Of a stretch of 64,000 nucleotides of DNA, positions 1 through 13,944 are shown one piece after another. The number at the start of each line of letters is the position of its first letter. The stretch's first letter is position 1. The notes beneath the pieces are model-generated. The model was not told where the DNA came from and made no database searches. It worked only from the letters and a program-made list of their open reading frames with translations. The translations under genes were made by a program, and so were the position numbers. The stretch comes from Collybia mongolica (Eukaryota > Basidiomycota > Agaricomycetes > Agaricales > Clitocybaceae), in contig JAAXNY010000001.1 in assembly GCA_013420905.1 (NCBI GenBank), positions 2,046,001 through 2,110,000 on the forward strand, in the 5' to 3' direction.

Positions 1-2201
1 TAGACCAGTGTTCTAAGACGGAGTTTGGCCGCCTTTTGAACAGGGTGCTCTGGGATACTTAGGCAACCGTTGCGCCCAACGATAGCTCGGATGGAAGTTG
101 TAGCAACGAACAGCTCACTCGTATTTCCCTTCTTTTGTGACGCGTCACAGCGTGACAACATATCCAGATTAGGGATTGTGTGTCGTAAACAGCATGGGAA
201 GTTGGAAGAAGAGGCTGGGCACTCGGAACAGTATTCAGTATTTGGGCTTCGCTCTGTGAATTTAGTATGATCACACTTGCACATCGGTGCTTGGTCCGTA
301 GTGTAGGAATTAATTTTATTTCTATAATATACTAATATAGTGATTTTCGTTCCGAGGGATCGATCATGACTGTCATCAATTAAAAAAGTGAGAGGTCCTT
401 GGCACAATAAAACCACAAAATGGAACGGATGTAGGCATATCGCGTTGTCGAGACCGAAGCTCACCACTATGTATCATTGATTTTCAGGGAATTGGTTGTA
501 GTCAGAATCGTTGTCGTGAGGCTCGGAGGTCCGATGTGACCATTATTGTCGCTAATTAGCATAAATTGCTGTCGCCTTACCGCGTTGCAATCAATAATGA
601 AGGCGCAGTGAGTCCGCGAGATCTAGAAAATCTGGCGGTTAGATCGGAGGTTGTGTTTCTCGACGAGTCATGACTCTATAATTATTTTCGGCCTATACCA
701 GTATTTCAGCCTTCGTCGAATAGCCTCACAGGAAAAAGCACATGTTTTAGGACTAAAAGTCAGCGGTACAGCCCGCGGTTCAATTTCACAGAATAAGACG
801 ACCGCGAGGTGTCGAGGAAAATCACGCGTATTTTTGGGTCACTGGCATCAGGAATGTACGTGAATCATTGTATGAGGCAGTACGATGCATGCGGCCAAAA
901 TTACGACGAGATGGGCGCAGGTATCTAATCATGATTGACGACTTGCGTGGTCCACAGATCCCATCAGGTGGTCCGTAGTAGTGTTTTCACCGCGGAGAAA
1001 CATGGGCGGGTTGAGTAGCCTGACTAAAGAGAATCTGGTGATCTCAGAGATGGGCGAAGACAATGAGGCAGGGAAACATGATATTCTTACCAAATCAGCC
1101 ATGGTGAGTGGGACTCCTTTTGGAGTTACAATTCAGACGCGCTTGGTGGGTTTTAGAGCATAGAATCATCGTCACGCCTTCACTTCAAGTAGTTAAAAAA
1201 GCAATCCAGTACGACCCTCCATACTTGGCTGGCGCAAAAAAAAAAAAAAGGAGGGGGCCACGCCCCCGTTTGGAAGCCGGTAACACTCGTTATAATTTTG
1301 TCAGCTCATAGGGTTTACAATACAGGATAGATCGGCGAAGATCCTTTAGAAATATAGAGTTTGATGCGTTTAGTCGGTTGAACCTAGACTCAAATAAGAT
1401 GCTGCGAGCGGCGACTACTAACCTGACGTCCTCAGGACTGGAATTTGTGATGTCACTTATCAAAAGGAGAAAACCGAGATTTTGTGGTTCGCGTGGCGCT
1501 GATGGACCCATAACCATGCTTCTGATATAGCCCGGTGGTAATTGTGTGGAGAATGTAGGATCTGGAGGGCTTCTCCCAGTACTTCCTGCTCAAATAAATG
1601 GAACATATCGGAGGTAGATGTGGCGGAGCCACGGATTCCTATGCTTCGGCAGTTGGTTGTGGGAACAGCTGGATATCCACATACCCCAAGCCCGAACAAG
1701 CCAAAGAGCCCGTACGGCTGGTTATTGTGCGGGCACAGCGGATCCGAGGTCGTCATCAAAAGGGGGTTTTCCATGAGATACCCTACCTAGATGAGCCTGA
1801 AGTGGCCCGTCGCGTCGCTTGTACCGACATCCATGGTGACATGTTGCCTCTTTTCCCTAGACCCCCATATTGCCTGTGATGGCAATCTCTTATGCTTCTG
1901 GTGGAAAAGGATAGGGACGCGCGGTAGCCGAAAATCACCGTCAACAAATTCGATGAGATGCCCATTTTGTTGTGCCAGGTTGTGTCACGGTGGAATCAAG
2001 AAGATTATTTGTTGACTTGCATCGCATGACGAGGGGAAACATAAAACAGGTACGAAATTCAAGGAATTCGAGCGCTGAGTGCGACCAAACTGGTTTGATT
2101 TGCACTGATCCGTGACACGTGATCGTTTCCGCTTCTTAACACCGAACGGCTGAGCTTACCACCGACAGGCGGTATCAGGTCACACAACTCGAATTTTTGA
2201 G
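1..2201. other. No recognisable gene
   Basis: I see only short unrelated open frames and no recognisable protein, splice pattern or RNA gene here. The one structural mark is a run of 13 A near 1238-1250 followed by a GC-rich inverted motif (GGGGG...CCCCC). The last part may hold the promoter or an unrecognised first exon of the bromodomain gene that follows. Confidence 0.4.
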
Positions 2202-5009
2202 ATGCAAGTTTCTGAATCGCTTTCTCCTGACTATCACGGTCCAGAAGGCTCGCAGGCGGGAATATCAAGACCAGGCCCCGGTTCCTCGGGACTCAAACTC
2301 GTATTGCCTGCGTTGAAGAACCTGAAAACGATCAAAGCCGGGAAGAAGTCGAAGCGGAATGGGAGCGCGGTACAAGGAGAATATGGGCTTCAAGAGGAGG
2401 AGAGAAAGGTGCCTCGGCCAGTCAAATTAAAACCCCTCAAAGAGGTTTTAACAAAGCTTATCGCTCAAATTAAAAAGTACGTGACTGTGTCTGTTACTTG
2501 GTATGCGACTCATTATTACTAGGAAGGACGACTATGCCTTCTTCCTAAAGCCAGTAGATGTATCACACACGCCTGGGTACTCGGATATCGTCAAACGCCC
2601 AATGGATTTTGGAACGATGACGCTCAAAGTCAACAAAGGGAAATACCGTTCATTGGAAGAGTTCGCAGTGAGTTCTACCAATCAATAACGGAGGTGACTC
2701 CTAATACCTCAGATACTTTCAGTCAGATTTGCGTCTGGTTACATCTAATGCTAAAATATTCAATCCTCCTGGCACTATCTATTATACGGAAGCGGAGAAG
2801 ATTGAAGCATGGGCTCTGGATCACATAGCAAAGGCTGCCTCAACTGTTATCCAGTATGAGACAGACTGGAATATAGAAATAGAAAAAGACGAGGAGGGCC
2901 AAAATATTAATATCGATGATGACGACGACGACCCCAACCCTGGTACACCCATGGACGTCGATGATTCAGGACCGGGCGCGCGCTCTCCGTCAGTAGCTTC
3001 AGAAATACGACCTGGCACCCACAGGAGAGGCGCGCGCGGCCCTTACAAGAAAAGCGTCACAACCGCTACCACGTCAAGCACTCTTTCTGAATCGATTGAT
3101 GCCGAGGGAAGACTCCCCGGTTCCAGAGATGGCCTCGCTGCTTTTCCTCCAGGCTCGGATTGGGCAAAAACCATGGTTGCGTTAAAGTTGAAAGGTATAT
3201 TCATTCGGTAATACTCCAAGCGCTGTCTCATCTCAAGGGTCGTTCCTTTTCTAGGCAAACGATATCGTACGAAGAAGGAAAGGATGCGAGTTGAAAAGGA
3301 AGGGCCACCTCTCTTAGCCGATGGTAGTTTAGACTACACGGAAAGTGAGTCACAACTTCAATGTCAAATACGCTTCCTCGTTTATTTAACTCGACAACAG
3401 TGGAGGATCCCTTCTCTGTTCTTTCCGCCTTAGCACCCGATACGTTGTCACGACCTTATCTTGCCCCTCTACACCCGCCATTATTCCGCCCTGTTGACAC
3501 AATATATGATCCATCTTCATCACTGTCGCAACCACCGCAGCCGCCAACGTCGTATCCCACGTCAATCAACCTCCCCCTTGATCATTCAATTCCCACAATA
3601 CCACCCACCACATCCGCTCCTTCAGTGTCCAAGCAGCGACGGCATTGGGTCATCACACGGAATGTCGCGCGAAGCAAAGCAAGGGACAAAGAGGACGACC
3701 AGGAACCCCCCGACGTCCCATCATGGAAAAACCCACGCGAGGCCCACGCAACGGACTTTGGTTCTTTCGCTTTCTTGGCAGGCGCGATTGAGGACGAGAT
3801 GCGTCGGAGACAGGTCGTTGGGCACGAAGGAGAAGAGGAAGAGAAAGTGCTTGAAAATATCAGGGAAAGTCTCGATCCGGACGCCGCTACCGGCAACGCT
3901 CCGATTTCAGATCATGGCGTCGGGAAATCTGAATACTGGAACACCGAGCGTGCAGCCGACGCTGAAGGGTACATCCGGGATGTGGTATATGGTGGCGTAG
4001 CGGGTTTGGCATATGTCAGAAGTTTAGCTGAGTTTGTGACCGTTGAGCAACGACAGGTCGGTGTTTATCGGTGTGCTTTTAATGTTGTTATTGATTGGCG
4101 ATATGGTTGCAGCAATCTGGGCCATGTTCAGGTTCGGAGTCAGGTTCGGGTCTTGGGATGCCGCTCGCCACATGGGTAGAAAAGAACCTCGTTGATACAC
4201 TCACAGATGGCCGGCATACACTTCTCCGTGAAACCGCCCAAGAACTTATCGCTCAACAGTCTTCAAGTAGCAAACCACTTGACAGTGTTAAACAGGAGAC
4301 TCAACTCAAGGGCGTCTCTGCCCAGGTCGCGAAATCCCTGCATGTCTACCCCCCTACGACAGTCGCCTTGTCAGCATTGCGTCAGATCAGGACGCACAAG
4401 ATTGATATGGGTGCATTGATCAAAACACCAGAGGAGTTGTTCCTGAGCGAAGAGGAGTGGTTTGGAAAGATATTCAGGGAAAGGGGAAAACCACATGGAG
4501 AGGAACCGCGTAAAGTGCCTGAGGCATTCGAGGTGGAAGAACCGGAGAAAACTTGGATGGACATCGACCACAGCACCAAGGACGCGAATCGGGCGGGCCA
4601 AGACAGTGACTACGAGCTTGAAGGTCCTGAAGAACTCAACGAGGTTTTGGAGTACGTCGCCGGCGTCATTGTCAACCTCGACAGGGTAATTCGAGACAAG
4701 AGGCCTTCGTCGACACCGGTAACCAAGGGAATGGTGCAAGAATTTCGGGGTATCTCGACCTCTCCCAAGGCTTTGGGATCTGATTTCGAGGGTCAGGAGA
4801 AGGCTGGGGATGGAAAGATGGATATTGCTGATCGTGACGGCACATTCTCGGTGTCAGAAACGCTTGAAGACCCTGTCTTGCGCAATCTTCGACTGAACCT
4901 ATTGGCTCTCGCCAAACGAGCACCTCTGGATACCATCGCACGGCTGCCCAAAGACCTGGTGCCAGAGCATATTCGTCATTTCGTCCCGACGCTCGGCGCG
5001 TCGGGCTGA
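2202..5009 (+). CDS. Bromodomain protein, BRD7/BRD9-like
   Basis: Six exons close in phase: 2202-2476, 2523-2667, 2723-3194, 3255-3344, 3401-4056 and 4113-5009, giving about 844 residues. A bromodomain lies at about residues 75-200, with PMDFGTM in the ZA region and NAKIFNPPGT, whose second Asn (about residue 154) is the expected acetyl-lysine-binding residue. An acidic and Ser-rich stretch follows, then a motif reading DYTEMEDPFSVL. That order (bromodomain, then a conserved C-terminal region) resembles the BRD7/BRD9 type, which reads acetylated histones in SWI/SNF-class remodellers; the complex is inferred from the family. The ATG at 2202 is the first in frame, but an unrecognised upstream exon is possible. 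The long open frame at 3461-4000 is a shadow. Confidence 0.85.
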
Positions 5010-6010
5010 CCCGAACCTTTCAAGGCCATTTTGAGACTCAGGGGGTGGCCTGGCAAAAGTTTACCCGAAGATTATAATTGGTAGTTATCGGGACTATCGG
5101 AGTACTTGATACCTACATCTGCCGATGTAACATCCGATGCATGGCGTTGGTCCTTGGAGGCCTCCCAGGAGGACCAATAGTTGGCGGCTTGGATTAGATT
5201 AGATTCACCCCTTGCTTACCAATCATCCGCTCATCAAATATGTTTTTGCCCACCATGAAGAGTGTTAAATGGTAAGAACATTAAAATGAGTCTGATGCAT
5301 GACGAGCAGCCCAGGAATTACCTATCACCCAGCACACATGCGTATGTCCAGAAAGCCCGAGAGTCAAGGCCCTGCGCTTGGAACATGATGCCAGATCGAT
5401 AAGAGTCTAGAGGTTGAAGTTTGAAATACCAGTTTTTGCACCCATTTTAGATGGTTCCACATCAAATTTCTTGGGGTGAAGCCATGCGATCCATTATCCT
5501 GGCGTCAATTTCCCCCGCTCCCAAGGCAAGACCAGGTGGTCGGCAACCGTCGTGGCCTGTTACTTGTTCGATGGAGAGACTTAGGATATATTCTGGGCTA
5601 TCCAACCGTTGCCAAAAGTCTGAAAGCGAATTCCTCTCCTCTAAAATCACGAGCCTCCCCAGTGTGCGAGATGTATCACAAGGTCAAGCCGCCAACCTAT
5701 CTAGGAGCCCGATGTTATTTCCCAGCCCACAAATTCAATGATCGGTTGCGCCACATTGCCGAAAACATCTGATCACGCCGATCGCCCACCCATCTGCACC
5801 ATACCCCCAGAGCTATTTCAATTTTTTTTAAGGTTCTTTCCACCGGTGCCATGCTGATTGTGCCTTTTTATCAGATCCCCAAGTTACGCTGCGTCGGTGC
5901 TTTCTTGCCTACAACCTTATTCCATGTCGACAACCAGAAACTGAGAATCTACTTATACTTGGTTTCGATACACATTCTCATCCCTTTTTCTGGCCCTTCC
6001 GATCGCTACA
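5010..6010. other. Intergenic, nothing recognised
   Basis: About 1 kb between two + strand genes. The short open frames at 5451-5772 overlap in several frames and match nothing I know. It presumably holds the 3' UTR of the bromodomain gene and the promoter of the 7-TM gene. Confidence 0.5.
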
Positions 6011-7402
6011 ATGCCGACAGAGAAGTTCCCGATAGACACTGCTCAGATTGTGGGGTTGTTCATGGCGAGTGTGTTCTATGGGTACGTGAATGACACACTC
6101 TCAGCGTTGTATCATCTCAAGTGAACTTTTTCTTTTGTTTCGCAGTAAACATCTTAAAGCGCCATTGAATTGGGTTTCCTCATACTAACGAACAACCCTT
6201 ACCAGGGATGTTCTTGATCACCTTCGTTAGCTGTGTGCGGGTTCTGGTTTGGTCAGATGGGCGCTTGAAGCCGACCAGCAAAATTAATTTTAAAATGCTG
6301 GTCGCCGCTATACTCATGTTCATATTTGCTTCTATGGATGTCGCCTTTGGATTGCGGCATAACATCGACGCCTTTATTTATTTCGAGGGGGACCCTATTG
6401 ATGAATTCAGCGATACATCTAACTGGATTAACGTCATGAAGATGGTCAACTATGTCGTGCAGACATTCATTGGTGACTGTATCCTTGTGAGTAACATACT
6501 TCCTGTCGACTCCTATCATGATAACTAATACCAATCAACAACAAAGTTATACAGGTGTTGGATCATATATAGCAAAAACTATTACGTTATAATATTCCCG
6601 GGTCTCATGTGGCTGGCTGGAACTGGTGAGTCGCATTTGGGGTCCGTAGTCAATTCTTCCGCACTAAACGGTGTATCAAGTTTGCGGCATCATGACATGC
6701 TACATCGAAGCAACGCTCACTGGCAACATGGCGCTCCTAAACGCCAAAAACCTGATACCGTTTATCACGAGTATGTTGACACTGACGCTCGCGATGAACG
6801 TTGTTACCACATGTGAGTTCCTGCCGTGGCCCGTTGCAGCAATCCCGTCTCATCAATGTATCTTCGACAGCATTGATTGTTTATCGAATCTGGAAAATCC
6901 AGAGAGCACTAAAATACAGAGCGACGACGTCGTCCGAAAAGGGTCCTCTATCTCGCGTCATGCGCCTCCTCATCGAGTCTGGACTAATGTATACTATGTC
7001 CATCGTCGTTCTTTTCGGCCTATATATGGCATCCAATAATGGTCAATTCGGAGTTTCTAATGCTGTATGTCAAATCGCGTCTCTCCTATTCCCCCTGGCT
7101 GACAAATATCATCCCCGTTTCAGGTCGTTCAAATTATTGTGAGCATTCTCACTCCTTTTGTCTCATCCGTTCTGACCTGAACATAACAGGGAATTACTTT
7201 CAACCTTATCATCACCGGCGTAGATCGCGGAGAAGCTACACAACCCATGTCCCAGACGTTTCGGTCCAACCACGCGAACGGATCAGTTCCACTCCACACG
7301 ATCCACATTCAGACGACTATCTCGCGATACCCACCTGAGGGCGGAGAACGGTCTGATTCCTCAGTAGCTGAACCAGAAATTAAGCAACCGGAATGGAAAT
7401 AG
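6011..7402 (+). CDS. Seven-transmembrane Agaricomycete membrane protein
   Basis: Seven exons: 6011-6081, about 6206-6486, 6547-6625, 6681-6812, 6871-7064, 7124-7138 and 7190-7402, giving about 327 residues. Hydrophobic segments alternate with short loops in a seven-helix layout, and the C-terminal tail is hydrophilic (SRYPPEGGERSDSS). It resembles a large Agaricomycete family of plasma-membrane-like proteins of unknown function; motifs include DVAFGLRHN and YRCWIIYSKNY. Exon 6 is only 15 nt (VVQII). All junctions close in phase except the first: with donor GTACGTG at 6082 and acceptor CAG ending at 6205, one base is left over. This is a real frame break, an assembly error, or a sign that translation starts at the ATG at 6208. 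Confidence 0.75.
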
Positions 7403-7709
7403 ACTTGGGGACATTAATATCTTGCCCAGCGGATTCGCAAATCCACGAACCGCATTTCGTTCCACTCCTTTCCCTTTGTCAGTCTCAGGTTTTGGTCATT
7501 TTGGGTTGTAATATTACAGTTTCTTGTGTGTACCACCTTCTATACTAACAAAACTTCTGGGTGACGGTTGGGGTGTATACCCACGATATTTCGCGTTGTG
7601 ATCACGATGAGTTCCATCCTCAACTGGTAAGAGTCAATCATCGAATAGATTAGGGTTTCATGTGATTAGTAGGTGTATAATTGGAAATATCCTGTATAAA
7701 GTCGAAAAA
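7403..7709. other. Convergent intergenic spacer
   Basis: Just over 300 bp between the stop of the + strand 7-TM gene and the stop of the - strand MON2 gene. It must hold both 3' ends; no terminator-like structure or other feature is evident. Confidence 0.6.
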
Positions 7710-10700
7710 TCACTGGGTGACCCCCATTTCCTTGCCCACCTCCTTCAAGCAAGCACGAGCGAGAACCCGCGCATCCAGCTCCACAGCTTTTTGTTCGATC
7801 GGGTCCAAAGTCCCAGATGATAGACCGGAACCTGCATTTCCATTCACACCATTTGCAGCCGAGGGCTGCGATGGCGACGCTGGGAACCATCCTGAGGGCG
7901 TTTTCCGCGGGATGGAAGCAATCTCGCATAGCACGGGATAAAAATGGAATAGGTGGGCGACCGATGATCGCTTGACGGCATCTGATATTAGCAGTTGCGG
8001 GGAAAGCGAGGCATTGATAGCTGCAGAAAGGAGGATCGGTAAACGTTATGCTAGGGCGATTGGAAGGATCGATAATCACCTGGTTGTTCAAGGCAGTATT
8101 TCGATGGGTCATCGGATATTGCCGCCCATAAGGATCCAGACCATAACCTCAGTTTCAGGAGCTTTCGGAGCACATACAACAATTCATGTTCGCGGGCTCT
8201 GGGAAAGGAGCAGGGTAAGTGTAGGTTTGGAAACAGGTGATGATTTTCAACCTTGGGAAAGGCAGGTTTCCACGTAGGGACTCGTCAGCCACGTATCCAA
8301 GCAAAGTCGTCCGACAGCGAGTGAGTAAAGAAGGCAGGCTCAAGGCAGCCAAGCGCCTTCTGGAATGCTCTTGGTCTATTCCCATGTTGAGAAGCAAGTC
8401 CCCTGAGACAAACCGGAAACATACCGTTGGTGATATTGGAACAAACCAAGAATAGCAGATCGAAACTCCAATACGAAAATCGTTCACGAGGTAGAAGAGA
8501 TCCCGATTCTGTACTTCCAAGATCAGAGTATTTCTGTACATCAACTGTATCCAGCCGTTGTCCTTTGACCGGAGAGGATGGTGGCATGGCAGGGTCGACA
8601 TCGGATTCGTACAAGCGGCTGCCTTGCTGTAATATTTTTGCTAGCTGACTAACCAAGTCATCAGGCACGCGTTTATCTCCAAGGTGAGGTGCGACGTCGA
8701 TTTCAAAGGAAGCGATGAGAGAGAGGTCGAAATTCTCCTCGTCTTCTTGGACCTCCAAAGGAAGTGCTTCAGTGGCTGAGCTATATGCGACGAATGAGTG
8801 GGTTCAACAAATGCTAGCTTCGTAAGACCTACCAATCAGCAAGAATGCCGCCCCGGAAAACATCAAGAACTTGTCGCCAAATCCCTTCGACGCGATCGTC
8901 TGGGATTTCTGAAGAGCAATTCCTGAGTTTTTTCTGATGGGTGCATAATTGACAGATTTATCTGACCTGTATCTAACAGTTTTATTTGCACTGAACATTC
9001 TCTGACGATCCGCAAGAAATTGGTTGTGGCGGTTTTCCATAAAGGAGGATCTTTGCCATGTTTCGAAGGTAGAGGACAATCATACTTCAACTTGACGGGT
9101 ATCGAGTACGCCTAAAATCAATGTATTGGTCAATGTATGCGCTCCAAAGGTAAATTCTCACCGAAAGAACCGCTTCCAGAGTTCCATCCCCGTAAATCTC
9201 CGCGTTTCCCCTGAATCTCAAAAATAGCTCGACAAGCATTGGCATGGCCTTCTTAGAAACCGCGATATACGTGATTCTCTTCTGAGGAGTTTGCGATCTG
9301 GGCAACGCCTGTACATCAAAGGCCGCAAGGAATGGAAGGGTAGCATATTCCGAAAGATCTTTCATGATGAGCGACGGTGAGCCTGGTATAGACAAATCAA
9401 TATCTCCGATGGTTTCCATAATCACAGCCTTGAAGCGTTGCATCAGTGGGGTGACCAGTCAATTAGGGCTAGACATACTTGTAAGGGAGACAATGCATCA
9501 ATATCTGGCCTGTAGTCAGGGGAGTTGGGGTAAGTAACAACACCTGAGATGGGGTGTAAGCATAAGAGTCAGTGTCGAAGCATAACTTTCTTTACCTTTG
9601 AGGATAGCCATCAAACGAGTCAAGCGCTCTATGGGCCATTCGTTTCCATCGAGCGTGCGACTGGCCTTCCTGGTGCTCTGAATAACATCAACAAAGGCGA
9701 CGAGACTTTCTTGCGTGAATGGTGTATAATTCCAGTGTTCTGATGACGGAGACTCTGGGCTTTGTGCATTTGCACGCCGTAGTACTGCGCTTCCAAGAGT
9801 GTCGATTGCTTGCCAAACGCGAAGGAGCACCTCTGCCACAATTGGATGAAGGTCCAAAGTGGGCGAGACCTTGACGGCTTTTTCTAGGCAGTGCAAAGCA
9901 GGTGCACTGATGATGCGGTTATCGAGGAGGACAACATCTTGTATATGCGTGACAAATACATCCCAGGCTTTAGAAAATGAGTTGAGTTGCATGATTTTGG
10001 GGGTCAAGAATTCGTGAAAGATCGACCCGATGGAGTGGAGGGCCAAGATTTTAGATTCGTCCCAAGCTTGCTCAGGGGGGATATCCTGGGTTGGGGTGTG
10101 TGGTTCGGAGGCAGCTAGATGTCGTATCTCCGCGGTGAGGGAATCCAAGAGCGGAAACGTTACTTTCCAGATACATTGGTCCCACGTTTCCAAACTCAGA
10201 GTCGATCCATACAACTGCATCGTTCGAAAAAGCGTTTGTATAGCACCGTCCCGTACCTCTTGTCGAGTGTCGCTACACAGACCTAGAACCTCAAGCAGGA
10301 GGAACATCCATAATTCGCTATACCTCGGTTCCTCGTCTGCGTCCTTGCGCTTCGATTGGATAGCATCAGAGACGCTCCAAAGAAGGCTCGCTGCCGCTGT
10401 CAAGGCTATGTTCGTATCCGCCTGCCGTCCAAATTGGCCCAGAGTAGTGATACAGAGCCGGAGATGGTCGGGGGAAAGGGACGATACAGAGTCACACACT
10501 AACGTAAGTGACTGGAAAGCGATTTTGACAAGAGCTGTGTAGCTTCTTTCACTTGGGTTCCCAAGTCCAAGTAGCAGATTCTTACCCCGACCAGATGTAG
10601 GCGATGGTGGGGCACTCAAGGCTGAGACGGAGTCGAATGATGAAGACCTGGCAGGCGGAGCGGGTCTGCAGACACTGCCTAACATTTGGAAGATAGTCTC

Positions 10701-13700
10701 CCATCCAATGACCAGTGTATGACCTGATGCTTGTAAGATTTGGTGTAGAGTCTCCAATCCCATCCTGCGTAGTTCCACACTGGTGGCATTTTGACCAGAA
10801 ACAGCGGGTACAACTTGTTGAGCGAGAACATCAATGACTCGTCTTTGGACTGGTGCTTGGAGGTCGCCGGTGGTTGTCAAGTTGCGAGGGACGATAACCA
10901 AAATCTCATCCAACACACTTGCGGCTTGAACACGGATCGATTGAGGGGCATATGGGATATGGATGATGGACAGGAGATGGCTCGTTATCGCGTCCCAAGC
11001 GACATCCGGGGAGCGGTAAATAAGTCGGTGGATGTTGAGCAGAGCGACACCTCCAAGTTTGGTAATCCCGAAGTCACCTGTCCGCTGAAGCATACATGTT
11101 AATTAGTGGTACTTGGAAGAACGCATTTACTTACCAGTGTACGCGGTATGTGGATCCCACTAACGCGTCTACGATGAGCAGTTTGCGCTCTCGGAGAAAG
11201 TCCAATGGTGCCCGCAAGATCATCATGACTGTCGGAATCAATCGCAAAGCTCCCGCTCCCAGATTGCATTTCTACCATTTCAGAGCTCAGCTTGCACAGC
11301 GCATTGATAAAATAGGTAAATGCGGAATCTTCAAGGTTTTTGGACGCGTCGAATAAGCGGTGAATGGAAGTCTGGAGGGTTTCCGCATCAAGGTCCGTCA
11401 ATAGGGGATGTCGAGGTGGCCCTGCCTGTGACGCAGAGGCGGACATGGATACTGTGCGACTTCCAGGTGTGCTGGTAGTGCCTGGACTGAACAAATTTCG
11501 TTTGCTCGGATTCGCTCCTTGCGCACCTTTGGACGTCAAGACATAATCTGCATTCTGAAGGACCTCCAGGACGCTAAACCAGCTGTCGCCTAGACTGCCC
11601 GATAGAAACATGGCGCTAGATATCAAAACCTTCAGGCATGCCATGTTCCTCTCCGACAATCCTGGAGCTTGGGCTGGCCCACTTAGCCCTAGGTTCTCGG
11701 AGAACGACGCTGCAGACCTGGGTGTTTGGGATTCGACATAAGAATCTAAACTGGACACGACTCGTGTAGGAACTGCAAATTTGGACAAGCTGGTGAAAAA
11801 AGCGTCTCTTGGTGTCGTCAACCCAAGCATTCCCGAGACGTTGGTCATCGCCTGATAGCTCGCCAAGACCTCGACAAAGAGTTCGTCCGAGAGGTTGGTG
11901 GAGATGACGAACGAAAGAGCTGCCAGAAGGGCAGGCCAGCCACTTTCGATGATATCTTGTACTATGCCCAGCTGTTTAGTAGATGGATCTTCCGGCGATA
12001 GTGAAGCCAGATCAAGGGCAGGTGGGGCACGAATAACGGGCTCCCCTGCAGCTCTGGGTCGTTGGATGATTATTGTGGTGTACAATGGCCCTGTGAAAGA
12101 CGCCAAACCCTCGCAAAGCGACACCAGGCATTGCACCGCCAGAAGGTAGATGTATGATTCGGGGATGGGAGGCGAGTCGGCTTTGTCAAGTTGGTCGATG
12201 CTACAACAAACTCATCATAAGACGTATGAAGGAGGAAAAGAATTGCATCCCGTACCATTGGAGTTTCATGGCAGAACCATGCAAACTCAGCCCACCACTA
12301 GAGTGCATCATTCCAACGACTCCAGAAACGGTAGCACTAGCCACGTTGGCAACTCTACCAGCCATTCCTCCGGCATCCAACCCATATGTAGATCCCGATG
12401 GTTCGACCTGGACTCCAATCCCGAACATTTGGGAACTGACTCCGAGAAGGGCGGGTTTTTCTGTGACCAATCTTTTTAGTGCGGTGATTAGCGAGCCGAA
12501 GACCTTGGACCCCGAGTCTTGAGAGTCATAGCGATCCCAAACATTCCGCATGAGTTCTGCATCGCTGCACAGTCTATGTCCGTTTGATCATTAATCATGG
12601 ACCGACGACGCTCGGCGGAAAAGGACGCACCCTCGCATAATTTCCATCGCCAGAACTCTCATCCATTGTGGTCTGGAGGTGTGGTGACCATGGTCTCCGT
12701 GATGCCCTCCGGAGGCAGCATCGGAATCTTCAGCGAATATTTTAATTAAAAGCATCAAAAACACCTCAGCCTCCGTCGCGAGCTCGAGGGAAAACTGTTT
12801 CAGTAGAAGAAACACGACCCTAGTACATCGAAGCGTAAGGGGGAACACGGGGCGATCAGACAAGGCTTTCAGGAGAAGTGGACATAGATGATGTTGAAGT
12901 AACAAGATAAGCTCTGGGTGCTGGTCATGAATGAGGCTCGGGAATGACTGATTGAGAAAGAAGTACAGTACCTTGCGAAAAAGGGCATGATAATTCGTCA
13001 ATACACTCTCTATGAGCTCCAATGCAAAGGTCTTGTGCAGAAATTCCAACTTCAAGAAATTGGGCTTTTCGGAATTGGCAAGTAGGCAAAGGTCCTCGAA
13101 TACTGAAAATGCATCGCGTGCGGAGGGGCCGAGCAATTTTGTGGTGCCATCGGGGAGTTGAACATCGAATAAATCTTCCTGTGCGATCTCTTCTTCCCCA
13201 TCTTCAACCACCATCTTGTCCACTACAAACATGACAAGTTGCCGAAGCGTAGCAGCGGCTGTGGATGACACAACGGCAATTTTTGACTCTTGTAACTTGA
13301 AGCATAACAGGAGGGCCTGGATTAGTCGTTAGAGGTGAGATAACGGAAGGTTGAATAAGTCTACACGTACATCACCCAAAAGGGGCCCATGTATGGCCGG
13401 GAAATTCGTGATGAGGGATACGAGGGTTTGTAGAATGCGTAGCTGGATGTCGACACCTTGGCTCATGGCGTCACTCATCGTGTTGATGATCATCGACACA
13501 GCAGATTGCGGCACAGCTTTGAGTGCAATTAGTCGTTGGAGTGAACCCAACGAGATCGCGACTACTTTAGCATTTTTCGTCGCACATCCCATAAACACTG
13601 GTCGTAGCAAATCATCCGATTGGGGCCCATCTATCCCCGGAGCTCAGTAAGAGTTCAAAGAGTCGATATCGTAGCACCCACCAGATGCTAAACTGGCTGT

Positions 13701-13944
13701 TGCTTGCTCTGGTGAAGCCCTCAGAATCGCCAGAGACTTCTCGGCTGCCTTTCCTTAAGATGTTTAGTACCAGAATGAGCGCGCGGTGAAACGCTACATA
13801 CCTCACGGATGTCGGGATGCTTTCTCCTCGTCTCGCTTGCTAGGGACTTCCTCGTGAATGCGGGTAATTAGTCCGGTCCCTTGATATGGGCCTGTCATGG
13901 CCACGCACCTGGAGTTCCGTCACAAGAAAAGCGAGCGAACTCAT
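7710..13944 (-). CDS. MON2: MON2 endosome-to-Golgi trafficking protein
   Basis: Sixteen exons close in phase: 13944-13909, 13846-13802, 13748-13682, 13630-13371, 13316-12631, 12573-12256, 12200-11135, 11084-9596, 9543-9479, 9428-9162, 9111-8967, 8908-8833, 8780-8425, 8375-8252, 8198-8080 and 8020-7710, giving 1809 residues (human MON2 is about 1720, yeast about 1640). The N-terminus (MSSLAFLVTELQ, then SDDLLRPVFMGCATKNAK) is the DCB-like start of the Sec7-related scaffold. The middle matches the HUS-like region, and the C-terminal half has the MON2-specific signature SDTRQEVRDGAIQTLFRT. MON2 is a large Arf-GEF-like scaffold without the catalytic Sec7 domain; it acts at the trans-Golgi and endosomes with Dop1 and a P4-ATPase flippase. 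No breaks were seen, so it is probably functional. Confidence 0.93.

Noticed and set aside
3461..4000. 179-codon + strand frame
   Set aside because: It lies inside bromodomain gene exon 5 in another frame and shows only low-complexity His/Arg/Pro content.
7124..7138. Treating the 15-nt exon of the 7-TM gene as an artefact
   Set aside because: Both flanking introns have good splice sites and the five residues VVQII continue the helix in frame.
13846..13909. Apparent frame break at MON2 intron 1
   Set aside because: Using the AG four bases after the first candidate acceptor (exon 2 starting at 13846) closes the frame exactly.
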